A stretch of 28,507 nt of DNA, taken from assembly GCA_032718475.1 (NCBI GenBank), contig JAUCBJ010001150.1, positions 1 to 28,507 of the forward strand, given 5' to 3'. This document shows, in pieces, positions 1-9,716 of the stretch. A model generated the notes under the pieces. It did not search any database and was not told the DNA's origin. It was given only the letters and a program-made list of their open reading frames with translations. How positions within the stretch are numbered: the stretch's first letter is position 1; the number at the start of each line of letters is the position of its first letter. Source of the DNA: Nemertoderma westbladi (Eukaryota; Xenacoelomorpha; Nemertodermatida; Nemertodermatidae). The translations under genes and the position numbers were made by a program.

Positions 1-144
1 GACGTCGCTTATGCACAGGTTCGACAGACTGAGACTGACTACACCGGGACCTACTACCTCGAACACGTGGTAAAATACCACAGGGAGGTGGAGGACCAGA
101 AAGAGGAGGACATCAACGACCGTAAAAGACGGCGAATCAAGTAG
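1..144 (+). CDS. C-terminal end of an unrecognised protein (partial, enters from the left edge)
   Basis: Frame 1 is open from the first base to a TAG stop at 142-144, giving 47 residues. The composition looks like real coding sequence: a Tyr-rich stretch (TDYTGTYYLEHVV), then a charged, helix-prone tail (VEDQKEEDIND) and a terminal basic cluster (KRRRIK) that could act as a nuclear localisation or basic anchor signal. The family was not recognised. The upstream part lies outside the window, so it is unclear whether this is a terminal exon or the end of a longer exon. No close AATAAA follows; the first seen is at about 2151. Coding status is inferred from composition only. Confidence 0.5.
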   Translation, partial: DVAYAQVRQTETDYTGTYYLEHVVKYHREVEDQKEEDINDRKRRRIK

Positions 145-151
145 AACTGCA

Positions 152-240
152 TTTTTACGAGAGTTATTTGACTGCACCTTACGGGAGATTTAACTGTATT
201 TTACGAGAGTTATTTGACTGCACCTTACGAGAGTACCGAG
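152..240. repeat. tandem duplication, 46-bp period, about 2 copies
   Basis: The segment tttacgagagttatttgac followed by tgcaccttacg occurs at 154 and again at 200, nearly identical. It lies directly downstream of the stop codon at 142-144, so it would be in the 3' UTR of that gene if transcribed. Confidence 0.8.
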
Positions 241-411
241 ACTATACGTCACTCTGTACATATTTACAAGCCACACCTTGCAATGCCTGATGTAATACTT
301 CCATTTTGTTCCATTTGATCCATGTAGGTACGCACCACCGAATGATTACAATGTTTATGGAGTAAACCGTCTATAAGTATCCACCACTGGCTGTCTCGGG
401 GAGCTCACGGG

Positions 412-435
412 GGAGGGGGGGGGGGGGGGGGGGGG
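412..435. repeat. poly-G run
   Basis: An uninterrupted G homopolymer of about 24 bases, preceded by further G-rich sequence. Several similar G or C runs occur in the window (1215-1236, 5672-5717, 10039-10053, 11504-11516, 24361-24440). Confidence 0.95.
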
Positions 436-834
436 TGTGCGAGGGTGTATGCGTTATTACGGGTGGATAGTTCAACACAGTTTACAGAGTGGTGTGATTT
501 GGTTAACTTAGTATTTAGAGTGTATGTGTGTACGTACGTGTGTATGAAAGTTACGTATAACAGTCACACAGCAGTGGGTGAAGCAGAAGATGCCACCCAC
601 GAGTGGGGTTCGTCGCTGTGGACGCTCCCATTCACAACTTATGGTACCGAACAAGTAGGTACCACCAATGGGGCCCACCTACCTTACCACAGGTACGTGC
701 GCACATTGGGGGTGGCCCGATACGGACGGCCACAACAATTTGAGGTTGTTTGGAATGAGATAGCACCGTGTGCAGTGATTGAGACAGGAATGAGAATGTA
801 AGTTGGAAGTTAACGAATGACACAGAGTAGCTGG

Positions 835-925
835 TTGGAGCGCAGCTGGGCGGATGGGTAGCACCCTGGGTTGGCCAGGATGCAGGGGGTCGATCCCACA
901 TTTGGGGGCTCGCCGTGCCATAGAG
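835..925 (+). repeat. tRNA-like SINE head
   Basis: A box A-like segment (gctgggcggatgggtagc, about 845-862) is followed 25 to 30 bases later by a box B-like segment (gggtcgatccc, 887-897). This spacing and the T-loop-like core suggest a tRNA-derived SINE promoter rather than a working tRNA, because the acceptor stem does not pair cleanly. Confidence 0.5.
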
Positions 926-1588
926 CCGGACCTGGAGAAAGTAACCGATAGCGCGTTCGGAGAGATTATAAATATTTAAATGGGTGCCCAAAGGATCGTA
1001 AAAAACGTCAGAGAGCGTAGCGATGTGGTGTGCCCATCACCAATAAGTGGTGCAGGGGTCACCCAAAGTACATACGAGTGAATGAGTGTGTGTGCGTGGC
1101 ACAACGAACAAAATGTGTTTTTTAATTAATTTATTTACATTATTTCGTATCATGAATCCTTTATGGTGTGATACCATTGCCTACAGGCTACAGGGCACCT
1201 AGTTACAGGGCACACGGGGGGGGGGGGGGGGGGGGGACTGGGCTGCAGTGATTTCCAGGAATATTAGTATTAGGTTACTACGTACGCCTTCCACCAAGTC
1301 AACTCTCAAGGTATCAATATACAGACATGGGACTAGGTGGATTACAAACGAGGTATACAAAGAGCACGTGATCGGGAACAGGTTGGCCGCCAGGCCACAC
1401 CTGTAGCAAGACATAGGTAGCAGGGAGATGGGATATTAGCCTTGCCAGAGATAGGAATGTACAATTAGGCGGTCAATATGTACTACATTATGTAGTACGT
1501 ATTTATTGTTATATTGGGGGGGTTTCAGTAGGTTTTAGTTTTAGGTAGTAGGATTATGTACTTAATTAGGGTTTTGCTACGTACGGGT

Positions 1589-1619
1589 GCCAGGCTGGGG
1601 TCTTAAACCCCAGTCTGGC
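1589..1619. repeat. short hairpin
   Basis: The arm gccaggctggggt faces accccagtctggc across a loop of a few bases, with one mismatch that would be a G-U pair in RNA. It has no neighbouring gene to explain it. Confidence 0.7.
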
Positions 1620-2886
1620 TCATTACTAGGGAATATTCATCCGCGCTACCGGGGTACATTAGACACAGATTAGCAATATTGGTTCAGTTGGTTTGGTGAC
1701 AAGAGTGGAAGGTGATATCGTTGTTTTATGGCACAGTTCTTTAGTAGTACAGATTCCTTATTCATTTTACGTATTCACTTATATTATTTTATCTTTTGTA
1801 AATGCATCTGATTTATTGTTTGTTATCTGTTTATATTCTGTCTATATTCTGTATTACTATGGTGCTGTGTAGGGATCGGCCTGCACAGACACCACACTGG
1901 AGCGTTTAGTTATCAGTTTCCTTTCCACCGGACGGGCGGGTTACCTGATTTGGGCGGTTCAGTGGGGAACTCATCATTACGTGATATTTACGCCACTACA
2001 CCAACCCACAAGTATAGCCTCAAAATAATTAAAAATATGCAGAAAATACAGTATTTTTAGTCGTTTTGTTATGCTATTTAATACACTGAAAAAAAAAATA
2101 TAGTTATAGAAAAGGTCACAGAAAATCTATGAAAAGTCTTAAAACGTCGTAATAAACTTGGTGCAGCTTCAGGCTATTGGAACTTGGTGACAGTGCAGAA
2201 CACCAGGTTACCGTCGGAGTCCAAACAGGGGTGGGACCGATTGGACGCAAACGGTTAGCTGTTACTTTGCCCTCAAAAAATATACGGTCAGTCCTGGCGA
2301 GCCTGGGATGAACCGTATAGCCAGCGGACAGAGTGCACAAGCACTACCGTAACTGACAAAGTCGAAGCCTATAGGGACATTGCTACTTTGCCCCCAAAAC
2401 TAAATAGTTGGTCCTGGGACGAACTAATTAGCCAGTAGACAGAGTGCGCGAGCGCTCTGGGGCTAGTTAGCCAGCGAAACTCAGTCCTTTAGGTGGAATC
2501 GTCTTACCTTCCCAGCGACCGCGAAGCCGTGTTAGGGCCCGGTCTGGGAACAGAGACGCCCTCTACCTTGGAGCAGAGCTCACTTTAAGGCTAGTCGCCA
2601 AAACCTACCTTGGAGCAGAGTCCAGTTTAGCTGCTGAGGCGGCCAACTGTTAGGCTGGTTGTTGGGACTAACTTTTCCACCATAATGCGGCCCCTTTTAA
2701 ACCCGGTGAGAGGTCGATATGAAGGCCTTTACTGGGCCGGAGCTACCAGATCGGATGAAGATTTTCACTATGGAGTGGGATATTATAGAAGGTATTTATT
2801 GGGCAACAACATTCAATTTGCACCAGTATTCCAACCAAAAACACTTAGATTTATCACGGAGTCATTGCGTAATGACGCAATCGTAT

Positions 2887-4218
2887 TTATTATGTAGAGA
2901 CATCGCAAAATGTGACCATTTATAGATTCTGTTGTTGGAGGGAGATCCTATTACTACTACTAGGATCGGCTACTACTACTACTAGGTAGACGTGGTACAA
3001 TGGTACAAATGTGATCTACCATTGGCTGGTCAGGAGTAGAGTGTTCTCATGTCCACTCTGAGTGGGTGCACTTCCCTGCGACCTGCACCTGGCAGCAGGG
3101 GTACAGGGCATGGCAGAGCAGATGATCGCAAAGCCAATGGTGGGTCATGTGCGCCAGAGTAGGTATGGGTGATGGGCCTCATATCTGACTCCACTGCGAC
3201 ACCCACCCTGTGGAATGGCAAACCAGGGTGTGGTATTTGCCCCGAGAGCTGACTCGGCAACCCCGACTATGGATTACTATGGATTAAAGACCAAAATTTT
3301 GACAGTTAACTTTGAAAGTCCTCAACAAGTCTCTGACCGGATGAGCATAAGCTCAACGAATGGATCCTGAAATCAGGTGAGGACCTTCGAATCCGCAAGG
3401 GAAAGGCATGAGAAGCCTTGAATAGGCTTTCCAGGATTTGGAAGTCACAGAGAATTAATCGGAAACTTAAGGTCCGATTATTTAGAGCAGCAGTAGTTCC
3501 AGTACTCCTCTATGGGAGTCCATACTGGGCTCTAACTGCTGAGGACACCAAATCTCTGGATGGCACATTCACAAGAATGCTACGCCGGGTTCATTGTGTA
3601 AAGTATAATGCACACATCTCCAACCAGACACTATATAACATTGGAGGTGTCTCATTGGTACCCCAAGCTTGACACTATAATAAAGTCGCCTCCGCCTTGC
3701 AGGACATTGCTTTCGCCGTGAGGACCAGCCAGAGGACCATACCTATTCTGGCGCACATGACCAACCTTTGGCTTTTCAGCTCAACTGCTGGGCCATGCCC
3801 TGTACCCCTGCTGCCAGGTGCAGGTCGCAGTGAAGTGCACTAAGAGAGGACATGAGAACACTCTACTCCTTTGGTAGATCACATTTGTACCATTGGTAGA
3901 GGCAGGTCAGCCTGGCCAGGCCATATACCCCTGCAGCCAAGTATATGGGTCCTTAATCCAGGACCAATGGCGTCCTTATCCCAGAACGAAGGGGGTCCTA
4001 GTTACAGGACCAGATTTGCCCTAGTAAGCCACAGGTGGCACCTCCTTTATGCTGCATGGAGGTGGCAAGTTTTCTTGATCAATGACCTAGAATTCATAGA
4101 CAGCATTCTTAAAAATGCAGCTGCAATGCAGCATGCCGATCCTAGTAGTAGTAGTAGGATCCCCCTCCAACAACAGAATCTATAAATGGTCACATTTTGC
4201 GATGTCTCTACATAATAA
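2887..4218. mobile_element. large imperfect inverted repeat made of two outward-facing non-LTR retrotransposon 3' ends
   Basis: The left arm (about 2887-3172) and right arm (about 3727-4218) are inverted copies. Matching blocks include the outer end (tattatgtagagacatcgc at left, its complement near 4200), a tagtag-rich hairpin, a gtagatcacatttgtacca block, a block around the peptide PCPVPLLPGAGR, and the peptide HTYSGAHD encoded outward in both arms. The right arm is longer: about 240 bp at 3898-4138 is replaced by about 25 bp in the left arm. Between the arms, on the plus side, lies a decayed reverse-transcriptase C-terminus. The arrangement fits two 5'-truncated retrotransposon copies inserted head to head, or a foldback element that captured a retrotransposon tail. 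No clear target-site duplication was seen. Confidence 0.7.
3346..3790 (+). pseudogene. decayed C-terminus of a non-LTR retrotransposon reverse transcriptase
   Basis: The translation reads GEDLRIRKGKA, an in-frame TGA, then EALNRLSRIWKSQRINRK, then LLYGSPYWALTAEDT and FTRMLRRVHCVKYN. After a stop at 3670 the reading shifts frame to RLRLAGHCFRREDQP. These segments are typical of the region after the catalytic domain in RTE/Jockey-like elements (the LYGSE.W...D..RMLRR and LAGHC.RREDQPA signatures, recalled from family knowledge). At least one nonsense change and one frameshift mean it is dead. It covers the part missing from the reverse-transcriptase fragment at 27240-28016, so both could derive from one family. 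The clade is inferred. Confidence 0.75.
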
Positions 4219-4333
4219 ATAAGATGGCCGGCTTGACAATGGTCAATCCGGCACATGCCTATAGTAGACAACTATTGATATTTGCTAAAATACCATCACT
4301 TTCTAGGCGTATTTTCATGATTTGGAACCAGAC

Positions 4334-4340
4334 TATATTA
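4334..4340 (+). promoter_or_regulatory. possible TATA-like element for the lectin gene
   Basis: TATATTA lies about 70 bases upstream of the proposed start codon at 4410 in otherwise mixed sequence. Spacing is compatible with a short 5' UTR. AT-rich matches are common here, so this is weak. Confidence 0.2.
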
Positions 4341-4409
4341 TATTAATTAAATACCACTTCTACTACTAATACTTTCAGTATCATTCGTGCACTATGTTAC
4401 CGCTGGTGA

Positions 4410-4469
4410 ATGCCTACCACTTCCTCCGTTCGTCTGTTATTCTCTGTCATTCTGCCACTTGTAGTTCAG
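4410..4469 (+). CDS. lectin gene exon 1: signal peptide
   Basis: ATG at 4410 opens 20 codons with a textbook signal peptide: a short polar start, Arg8, a hydrophobic core (LLFSVILPLVV), and a V-Q-A cleavage site if spliced to the alanine codon at 5240. The donor is cag|gtgatg at 4469/4470. This frame needs the acceptor at 5238-5239 (phase 0). A second ATG at 4394 in another frame uses the same donor in phase 1 and would join the better acceptor at 5230-5231. Its peptide, MLPLVNAYHFLRSS onward, is a much poorer signal sequence. The 4410 start is preferred. Confidence 0.5.
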
Positions 4470-5670
4470 GTGATGTTAGTGCAGTGCAGATAGTGGTAAA
4501 TAGCAAAGGCAATGTCATTTGGTTGGCTCAATTTTTGACTCATTGGCGTAATCCAAGGTAAATGCCCATTCTCCTAAAATCGGTTAAATAGTTATGTTAA
4601 TAAATCATGGAAAATCCTGGACAAATCCTGGACGTTCGTGGGGCGTCGCGCAGCACGCGAACTTAGGCAAATTCGGAACAGGTTCGATTTGATCAAGAGC
4701 CAAAAGTTCGACAGGTGTTTGCGCGAACTTTCAAAAATATTGAAACTTTTTCTCTAGTGTGCCCATACAAAATTTGGATATTTAGTTAAAATCTTCAAAA
4801 GATATTTACGAATGAATTTTTCATTACAGACGGACAGACAGACGGACGGAACGACGGACAGACATACAGACAGACATACCGACAGACAGACAGACAGACA
4901 GGAAATTTTGCCCTAATTACTAATTATAATTGTGCGCTAAGGCTCTCACTGACTGCGTGTCTCGCCCCACATGTTCTGGAATATAGTTTCGTTATTCTGG
5001 TACATACAGTACTTCTTTAATCATACTTGACTCACCCAGTAAGGAGGAGGGAGTTGAAACTATCTCTCTTTCAAATTTCATGCAACTTCATTAAGATTTG
5101 TTGAAAAATTTGGGAGAAGGGCATGTACCAGAATAACGCATGGTGTGTAAATGTGCAAGTAATTAATTCCCAGCAGTAATTTGTAGTTTTAACACAATAT
5201 TAACTACTAACTAACAACGATATTTGTTTAGGTGGTAAGGCCCGCTGCCCTCCAGGTTCCGACTCATTTGGGAATCTCTGTTACATTTACGTGAGGGAAC
5301 AAGCGAATTACCACGATGCAGCGGAGAGTTGTTTCAGTACCGGACTGATTCCAACATCCGTACTCAATGAAAAGCAGCAGGAGTTCATGGTTGATATCAG
5401 TCTCCAGGCTGGAGTTAGAGATAGTATGTGGATTGGTAAGTTACCTAAAGTTATGTAGGGCAGTGTATTATACATTACCGTCTGAATAAACTACTCGCCG
5501 CACATACTAACAGCGTCATCCGTCAAATATGGGCCGATAGGTGGGTAACGTTCGACGTAATCTAATGTCATCCTTCTCCACGGTAAAATCACGAAAATAA
5601 CATCTGATTATATTGTATTATTATTATGTATTATTGTTTTGGTTAGAATAGTGTACCTGTAACCTGCACC

Positions 5671-5720
<50 letters not shown>

Positions 5721-8032
5721 CACCCGTCTCAAGACAGGGTTATTCAAACCAAAGCAATAAACTAAAGTATATAGAACAGTTTATAATATAGTATAAAGTA
5801 TATAGAACATGATTTGCGTCAATTTGTTCCTGAAAAGGGATGAATCTTGATTTTGTCAACAAGAGTCCGCACCCCCATCTGTTAAATTTTGTAATAATAA
5901 CTAATTAATATAAACCTATCACTCTTCAAACTAGATTGATATATTTATTTGTTAGTTGAAATTTATACTGTGATTGATTTATCTACTGTATTATAATAAT
6001 TGTGTTTAGGTCTAAATGACATCAGGCAAGGTGGCCTTACATGGGAAGGAGATGAGCCTTTGTTTTACAGCAATTGGGCTTACAATGAACCCAAGTTGTC
6101 TAGGGATCCAGACTGCACCATCATAGACCAGAGAGGACGCTATTTCTGGATAATCTCTGATTCTTGTCTTGATAAACACACTTATATATGTTCCTTTGGT
6201 GAGTTACATAACGGCCTTTAGGATCGTTTTGTATGCAGTAGGACTTGCTGAATTGAATAATATTATTAAGCATTTATGTGGATGAGATGTTATATATTAT
6301 ATGTCTACTACAAGTAGACAACAGGTGTTAGAGCCAGGGGTCAGAGTGCCGCCCTTGTTAGTATGTTGTTAGTTCTATAGCCTTAGAGCAGTCCCTTATT
6401 CTTTAAACGTTTACTTTTAATGAAACACCATCCTCACCACACCCAACTGTAGTAGATACCATCCTCACCACACCCAACTGTAGTAGATACCATCTTCACC
6501 ACACCCAACTGTAGTAGATACCATCCTCACCACACCCAACTGTAGTAGATACCATCCTCACCACACCCAACTGTAGTAGATACCATCTTCACCACACCCA
6601 ACTGTAGTAGATACCATCCTCACCACACCCAACTGTAGTAGATACCATCCTCACCACACCCAACTGTAGTAGATACCATCTTCACCACACCCAACTGTAG
6701 TAGATACCATCCTCACCACACCCAACTGTAGTAGATACCATCCTCACCACACCCAACTGTAGTAGATACCATCTTCACCACACCCAACTGTAGTAGATAC
6801 CATCCTCACCACACCCAACTGTAGTAGATACCATCTTCACCACACCCAACTGTAGTAGATACCATCTTCACCACACCCAACTGTAGTAGATACCATCTTC
6901 ACCACACCCAACTGTAGTAGATACCATCTTCACCACACCCAACTGTAGTAGATACCATCCTCACCACACCCAACTGCAGTAGATACCATCCTCACCACAC
7001 CCAACTGTAGTAGATACCATCCTCACCACACCCAACTGTAGTAGATACCATCCTCACCACACCCAACTGTAGTAGATACCATCCTCACCACACCCAACTG
7101 TAGTAGATACCATCTTCACCACACCCAACTGTAGTAGATACCATCTTCACCACACCCAACTGTAGTAGATACCATCCTCACCACACCCAACTGTAGTAGA
7201 TACCATCCTCACCACACCCAACTGTAGTAGATACCATCTTCACCACACCCAACTGTAGTAGATACCATCTTCACCACACCCAACTGTAGTAGATACCATC
7301 CTCACCACACCCAACTGTAGTAGATACCATCCTCACCACACACCCAGTTGCAATAATTGTGAACAACTGGGAGAGTCAAGTAAAGTGTTAGATAGGGGAG
7401 CATTCAACCTTGGGGGTAAAAGTGGCGACTTCTCACCGCTAATAGGAGTCTTTCTTAATGCTCTATGTGTGTGTAGGTCTACAACACTACTATATAAATT
7501 TATATATTTATATATTTATATTATGTTTTGACATATATTATTTATGTATTTCTGCCTCAGCCTTCGTGTGGTTTATTTTCAAATGGAGCTATTAAAAAAT
7601 TTCAATTCCTGTGTCGCATTGAACACGACGGTTAATTGGTTGAATGCCTGCTTGCTTGCTTACGTTCTAAATTGATAGACTAAATGCACTGGAAAATACA
7701 TTATTAATTAAATTGATTAAGATAATAGTATCTATCTATATAATGTTGTATATGTTTAATGTACTTACGTATTAGGATGTCATATACTGGCGATAGGGTT
7801 TAAATATATATTTTACATTCAAATATATTTTTTCCTAGAACCGGTACCTTGTAACGCAGACTACGACTGCCATTCTATGGCAGCGTGCCAGCGGGGTCTC
7901 TGCGCGTGCCATCTGGGTTACCTAGGGAACGGGAAGACGGACTGTGTGGACGTAGACGAGTGCAGTGTCCCTGGTATATGCGGTCGCGACCGAGAATGCA
8001 TCAACTACCCAGGGAGCTATCACTGCGCGTAG
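4410..8032 (+). CDS. secreted C-type lectin-like / EGF protein (four exons, gene-level entry)
   Basis: Proposed join: 4410-4469, 5240-5435, 6010-6198, 7839-8032, giving 212 residues. Order: signal peptide (1-21), one complete C-type lectin-like domain (about 23-148), one six-cysteine EGF domain (153-184), and a truncated calcium-binding-type EGF (186-212). The lectin fold has all six cysteines of the long form: C23, C34, C51, C121, C138 and C146. The sugar-binding loop is altered: EPK (112-114) where mannose-type lectins have EPN, and WII (132-134) where they have WND. Classical Ca2+-dependent sugar binding is therefore unlikely, and a protein or non-sugar ligand is more plausible. An AATAAA sits 32 bases after the stop. 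The gene is convergent with the death-domain gene. Domain identity is secure; the first exon and early stop are less certain. Confidence 0.75.
4826..4902. repeat. GACA/GACG-type microsatellite in lectin intron 1
   Basis: Imperfect gacagaca and gacggacg repeats with cataca interruptions. Flanking sequence (acgaatgaatttttcatta upstream) resembles the tail of a dispersed element. The same motif is hugely expanded at 24485-25817 and appears briefly at 26358-26375. Confidence 0.85.
4968..5145. mobile_element. miniature inverted-repeat element in lectin intron 1
   Basis: An inner inverted pair, attctggtacat and atgtaccagaat (about 4994 and 5124), and outer ends resembling cacatgttctgg and gcatggtg bound about 178 bp. 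The interior block ctcacccagtaaggaggagg through aaaaatttggg matches about 95 bp in both arms of the larger transposon at 9997-11548, so the two belong to one family. It is non-autonomous, with no ORF. Confidence 0.6.
5240..5435 (+). CDS. lectin gene exon 2: first half of the C-type lectin-like domain
   Basis: Encodes ARCPPGSDSFGNLCYIYV through DAAESCFSTGLIP to MWIG, the N-terminal half of the fold: the C23-C34 long-form pair, the first core cysteine C51 and the WIG strand. The donor is ttg|gtaagt at 5435/5436, phase 1. The acceptor is either at 5230-5231 (tttgtttag, better consensus; exon then starts at 5232 in phase 1) or at 5238-5239 (exon from 5240 in phase 0). The choice depends on which start codon is used. 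Confidence 0.85.
5672..5717. repeat. 46-base poly-C run in lectin intron 2
   Basis: An uninterrupted C homopolymer of 46 bases between exons 2 and 3 of the lectin gene. The true length may be misjudged by sequencing. Confidence 0.9.
6010..6198 (+). CDS. lectin gene exon 3: second half of the C-type lectin-like domain
   Basis: The acceptor is gtgtttag at 6002-6009 and the donor is gtgagt at 6199. The exon is 189 bp, phase 1 at both ends, a symmetric module. It encodes LNDIRQGGLTWEGDEPLFYS, then NWAYNEPK, C121, W132-I-I, C138 and C146. The tryptophan and cysteine framework is intact, but the Ca2+ ligands of the EPN and WND motifs are replaced (EPK, WII), and W132 to C138 is one residue longer than the usual WNDxxC spacing. 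Confidence 0.88.
6424..7346. repeat. 31-bp minisatellite in lectin intron 3, 30 copies
   Basis: The unit begins accatcctcaccacaccc and ends aactgtagtagat. Copies are nearly identical except for one C/T switch (accatcctc versus accatcttc) and a single ctgcag variant in the 18th copy. Reading C or T in order gives CCT repeated four times, then C TTTT CCCCC TT CC TT CC. The first twelve copies thus form a 93-bp higher-order repeat. It lies entirely between exons 3 and 4. Confidence 0.95.
7839..8032 (+). CDS. lectin gene exon 4: EGF domain plus truncated calcium-binding EGF
   Basis: The acceptor is ttttttcctag, ending at 7838, phase 1. The first EGF runs C153 to C184 with a CACHLGYLGNGKTDC core and all six cysteines. 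A calcium-binding EGF then begins with DVDEC (Asp/Glu ligands) and INYPGSYHC, the expected hydroxylation/Ca2+ region. It stops with TAG at 8030-8032 just one codon after its fourth cysteine, so C5 and C6 are missing. A weak alternative donor (gtagta at 8029) could bypass the stop, but the AATAAA at 8064 favours a true end. Confidence 0.85.
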
Positions 8033-8063
8033 TAACAATGCCGTCAACCTATATATTTTATTA

Positions 8064-8069
8064 AATAAA
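8064..8069 (+). terminator. polyadenylation signal of the lectin gene
   Basis: AATAAA lies 32 bases downstream of the TAG at 8030-8032, in AT-rich sequence. It supports the stop as the natural end of the transcript. Confidence 0.6.
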
Positions 8070-9710
8070 CCGCTTTATAACCAATACGTGCTAATTACCA
8101 TTTTGCCGACGTGGAAAACTTGAATTATTATGATTGGGACTAAATTATTATTAAGCAGATAATGTCGTTCTTATACCGCAATAACATTGGACATCTGATT
8201 GGATGAAACGGTTACTTGACAAAATATGAATTCATTAATTACAACAATTAATTAATCATTCATTATTGTTAGTTAGCACATATTGGCATTATAAAAGGCG
8301 ATGCTATACAAATAACACAATTATAATTTTCCTTGACACATCTTTCGGGTTTCGTGGCTTTCTGGTTTGGTACTTTTTCTCTGAGCCAACTCTATATTAT
8401 ACAGTTTTCTTAGTGCAGTTGGTTTCTATTGTATCTAATCAGACTATTTTGGTAACTTTGTACATTTATCATAATTATTTATCTATTAATAAAATAACTT
8501 TTTGTTAATTTGAATAATTTATATTATTTAAATGGGGCAAATGTTAAATGTGGCAGAGTAGAATTAATTCTCATAACTATTGTAAAATCTAATATGTCTC
8601 TATTTTCCTTGGTAGCCCTATCAATTTAGTTAACAGTGTTTCAATAGGTTTATATGCGATACATTTTATGCTTCCTTCCTATCCAATCCATCAAATACAT
8701 CCCTCATTCTTTATCACTGTGTGAAATGTCCAGGATAACTTACATGGACCAAATAAAGGACGAAAATAACTTGTAGTAATAAATTGCAGGACTAATCCCC
8801 CAACACACGGGTAATTTTAACCGGGTAGTGTATAAATTTAAGGAATGCGTAATTTTCATAATTTCGAATTTACGGGTCTCATAAGCATGGTGTTGGATTC
8901 GAACCTGGGACCTTGCAGTTGAAAACAAACAATAAACCTCTAGGCCAAAGTTTCATAGGATTTGGAGTATTAATTCCAAAGCCAGCTGTCGTTCATCCAT
9001 ACCCTCGCAAGTAAGCTTACCAACACATTGTTACTATGATTAATAATATTCAAGTACGGTTATAAAAAACGCTACATGCTGATTTAAATTACGTTTCATC
9101 TTCAGTTTTATTGCATCATTTCAGATTACAGCCTTTTCATTGCCAGAATAAAACGGGGGGTGGGGAGGGGGCTGTGGTGTGGATTATATTAATATATTGT
9201 CTCAGGGAATTCACAACGATAAATAATAATAAGGAAAAGGAACCGGTTAAATTTGTATCTTATTGTAACCAAAACAATAAGCGAGAGTATTATTAGCGTA
9301 CTGGTACTGGCGTACTGGTTGCGGTGTAATTTATCAGATGACATTGGCATATATTTTCCCCGAATGAGGTCTCCATGTGTAAGGTCCCCTCCAATGGAAA
9401 GAAACCAAAGAAAATAACTCATAACCGTCTTAATTTCAATATTGGCAATTACAGTTGGTGATTATTTATATCACAGATTGTTATCGATGTGTAATGAATA
9501 ATCTCAAATATACAAATTGTCACGGATAGGAGGTCATTAGATTTTATTCTGCCAAAGCCCCATATACAAAATATATCTGAGTGGCTAAAGAGGGGTGGAC
9601 CTGGGCAGGGCACCCTCAGTAAAGATTTATTGATTATCTCGTGAGATTTAAATCTGTAGTATCGAAAATCGAAATACTATCGAAAAATGGCGGGATCTCC
9701 AAAATAAGAT
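8070..9710. other. AT-rich intergenic region between two convergent genes
   Basis: Lies between the polyadenylation signals of the lectin gene (plus) and the death-domain gene (minus). Short ORFs such as 8266-8508 are AT-rich, lack splice or domain support and are not called. The only structured item seen is a tRNA-like segment near 8895-8946. Confidence 0.6.
8886..8950 (-). repeat. tRNA-like SINE head
   Basis: On the minus strand a box A-like tggcctagaggtt (8935-8947) precedes a perfect box B core ggttcgaatcc (8895-8905). The arms do not form a clean cloverleaf, so this is read as a tRNA-derived repeat. Confidence 0.55.
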
Positions 9711-9716
9711 TTTATT
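9711..9716 (-). terminator. polyadenylation signal of the death-domain gene
   Basis: AATAAA on the minus strand (tttatt on plus), about 143 bases downstream of the TAA at 9859-9861. Confidence 0.5.

Larger units (their letters stand above)
145..2886. other. non-coding stretch with scattered repeats
   Basis: No convincing exon was found here. The short ORFs are interrupted, low-complexity or antisense to each other. The stretch contains a 46-bp tandem duplication, two poly-G runs, a tRNA-like segment and a hairpin, which are listed separately. At 2240-2470 there is a diverged duplication of about 125 bp: both halves carry a ttactttgcc-like start and a gacagagtgc core. A 70-residue ORF at 2685-2897 has a protein-like look (Tyr-rich, GVGYYRRYLLGNN) but matches no family I know. 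It runs into the inverted repeat that follows. Confidence 0.5.

Noticed and set aside
445-991. Overlapping 118- and 119-residue ORFs on opposite strands
   Set aside because: Both cover low-complexity and tRNA-like repeat sequence and have no domain or splice support.
6424-7346. Possible repeat-protein exon in the 31-bp array
   Set aside because: 31 is not a multiple of three and the array contains tag stops in every unit. It lies between two well-supported exons.
8266-8508. 80-residue hydrophobic plus-strand ORF
   Set aside because: AT-rich sequence produces such Phe/Ile/Tyr-rich frames by chance. There is no start context, splice site or homology.
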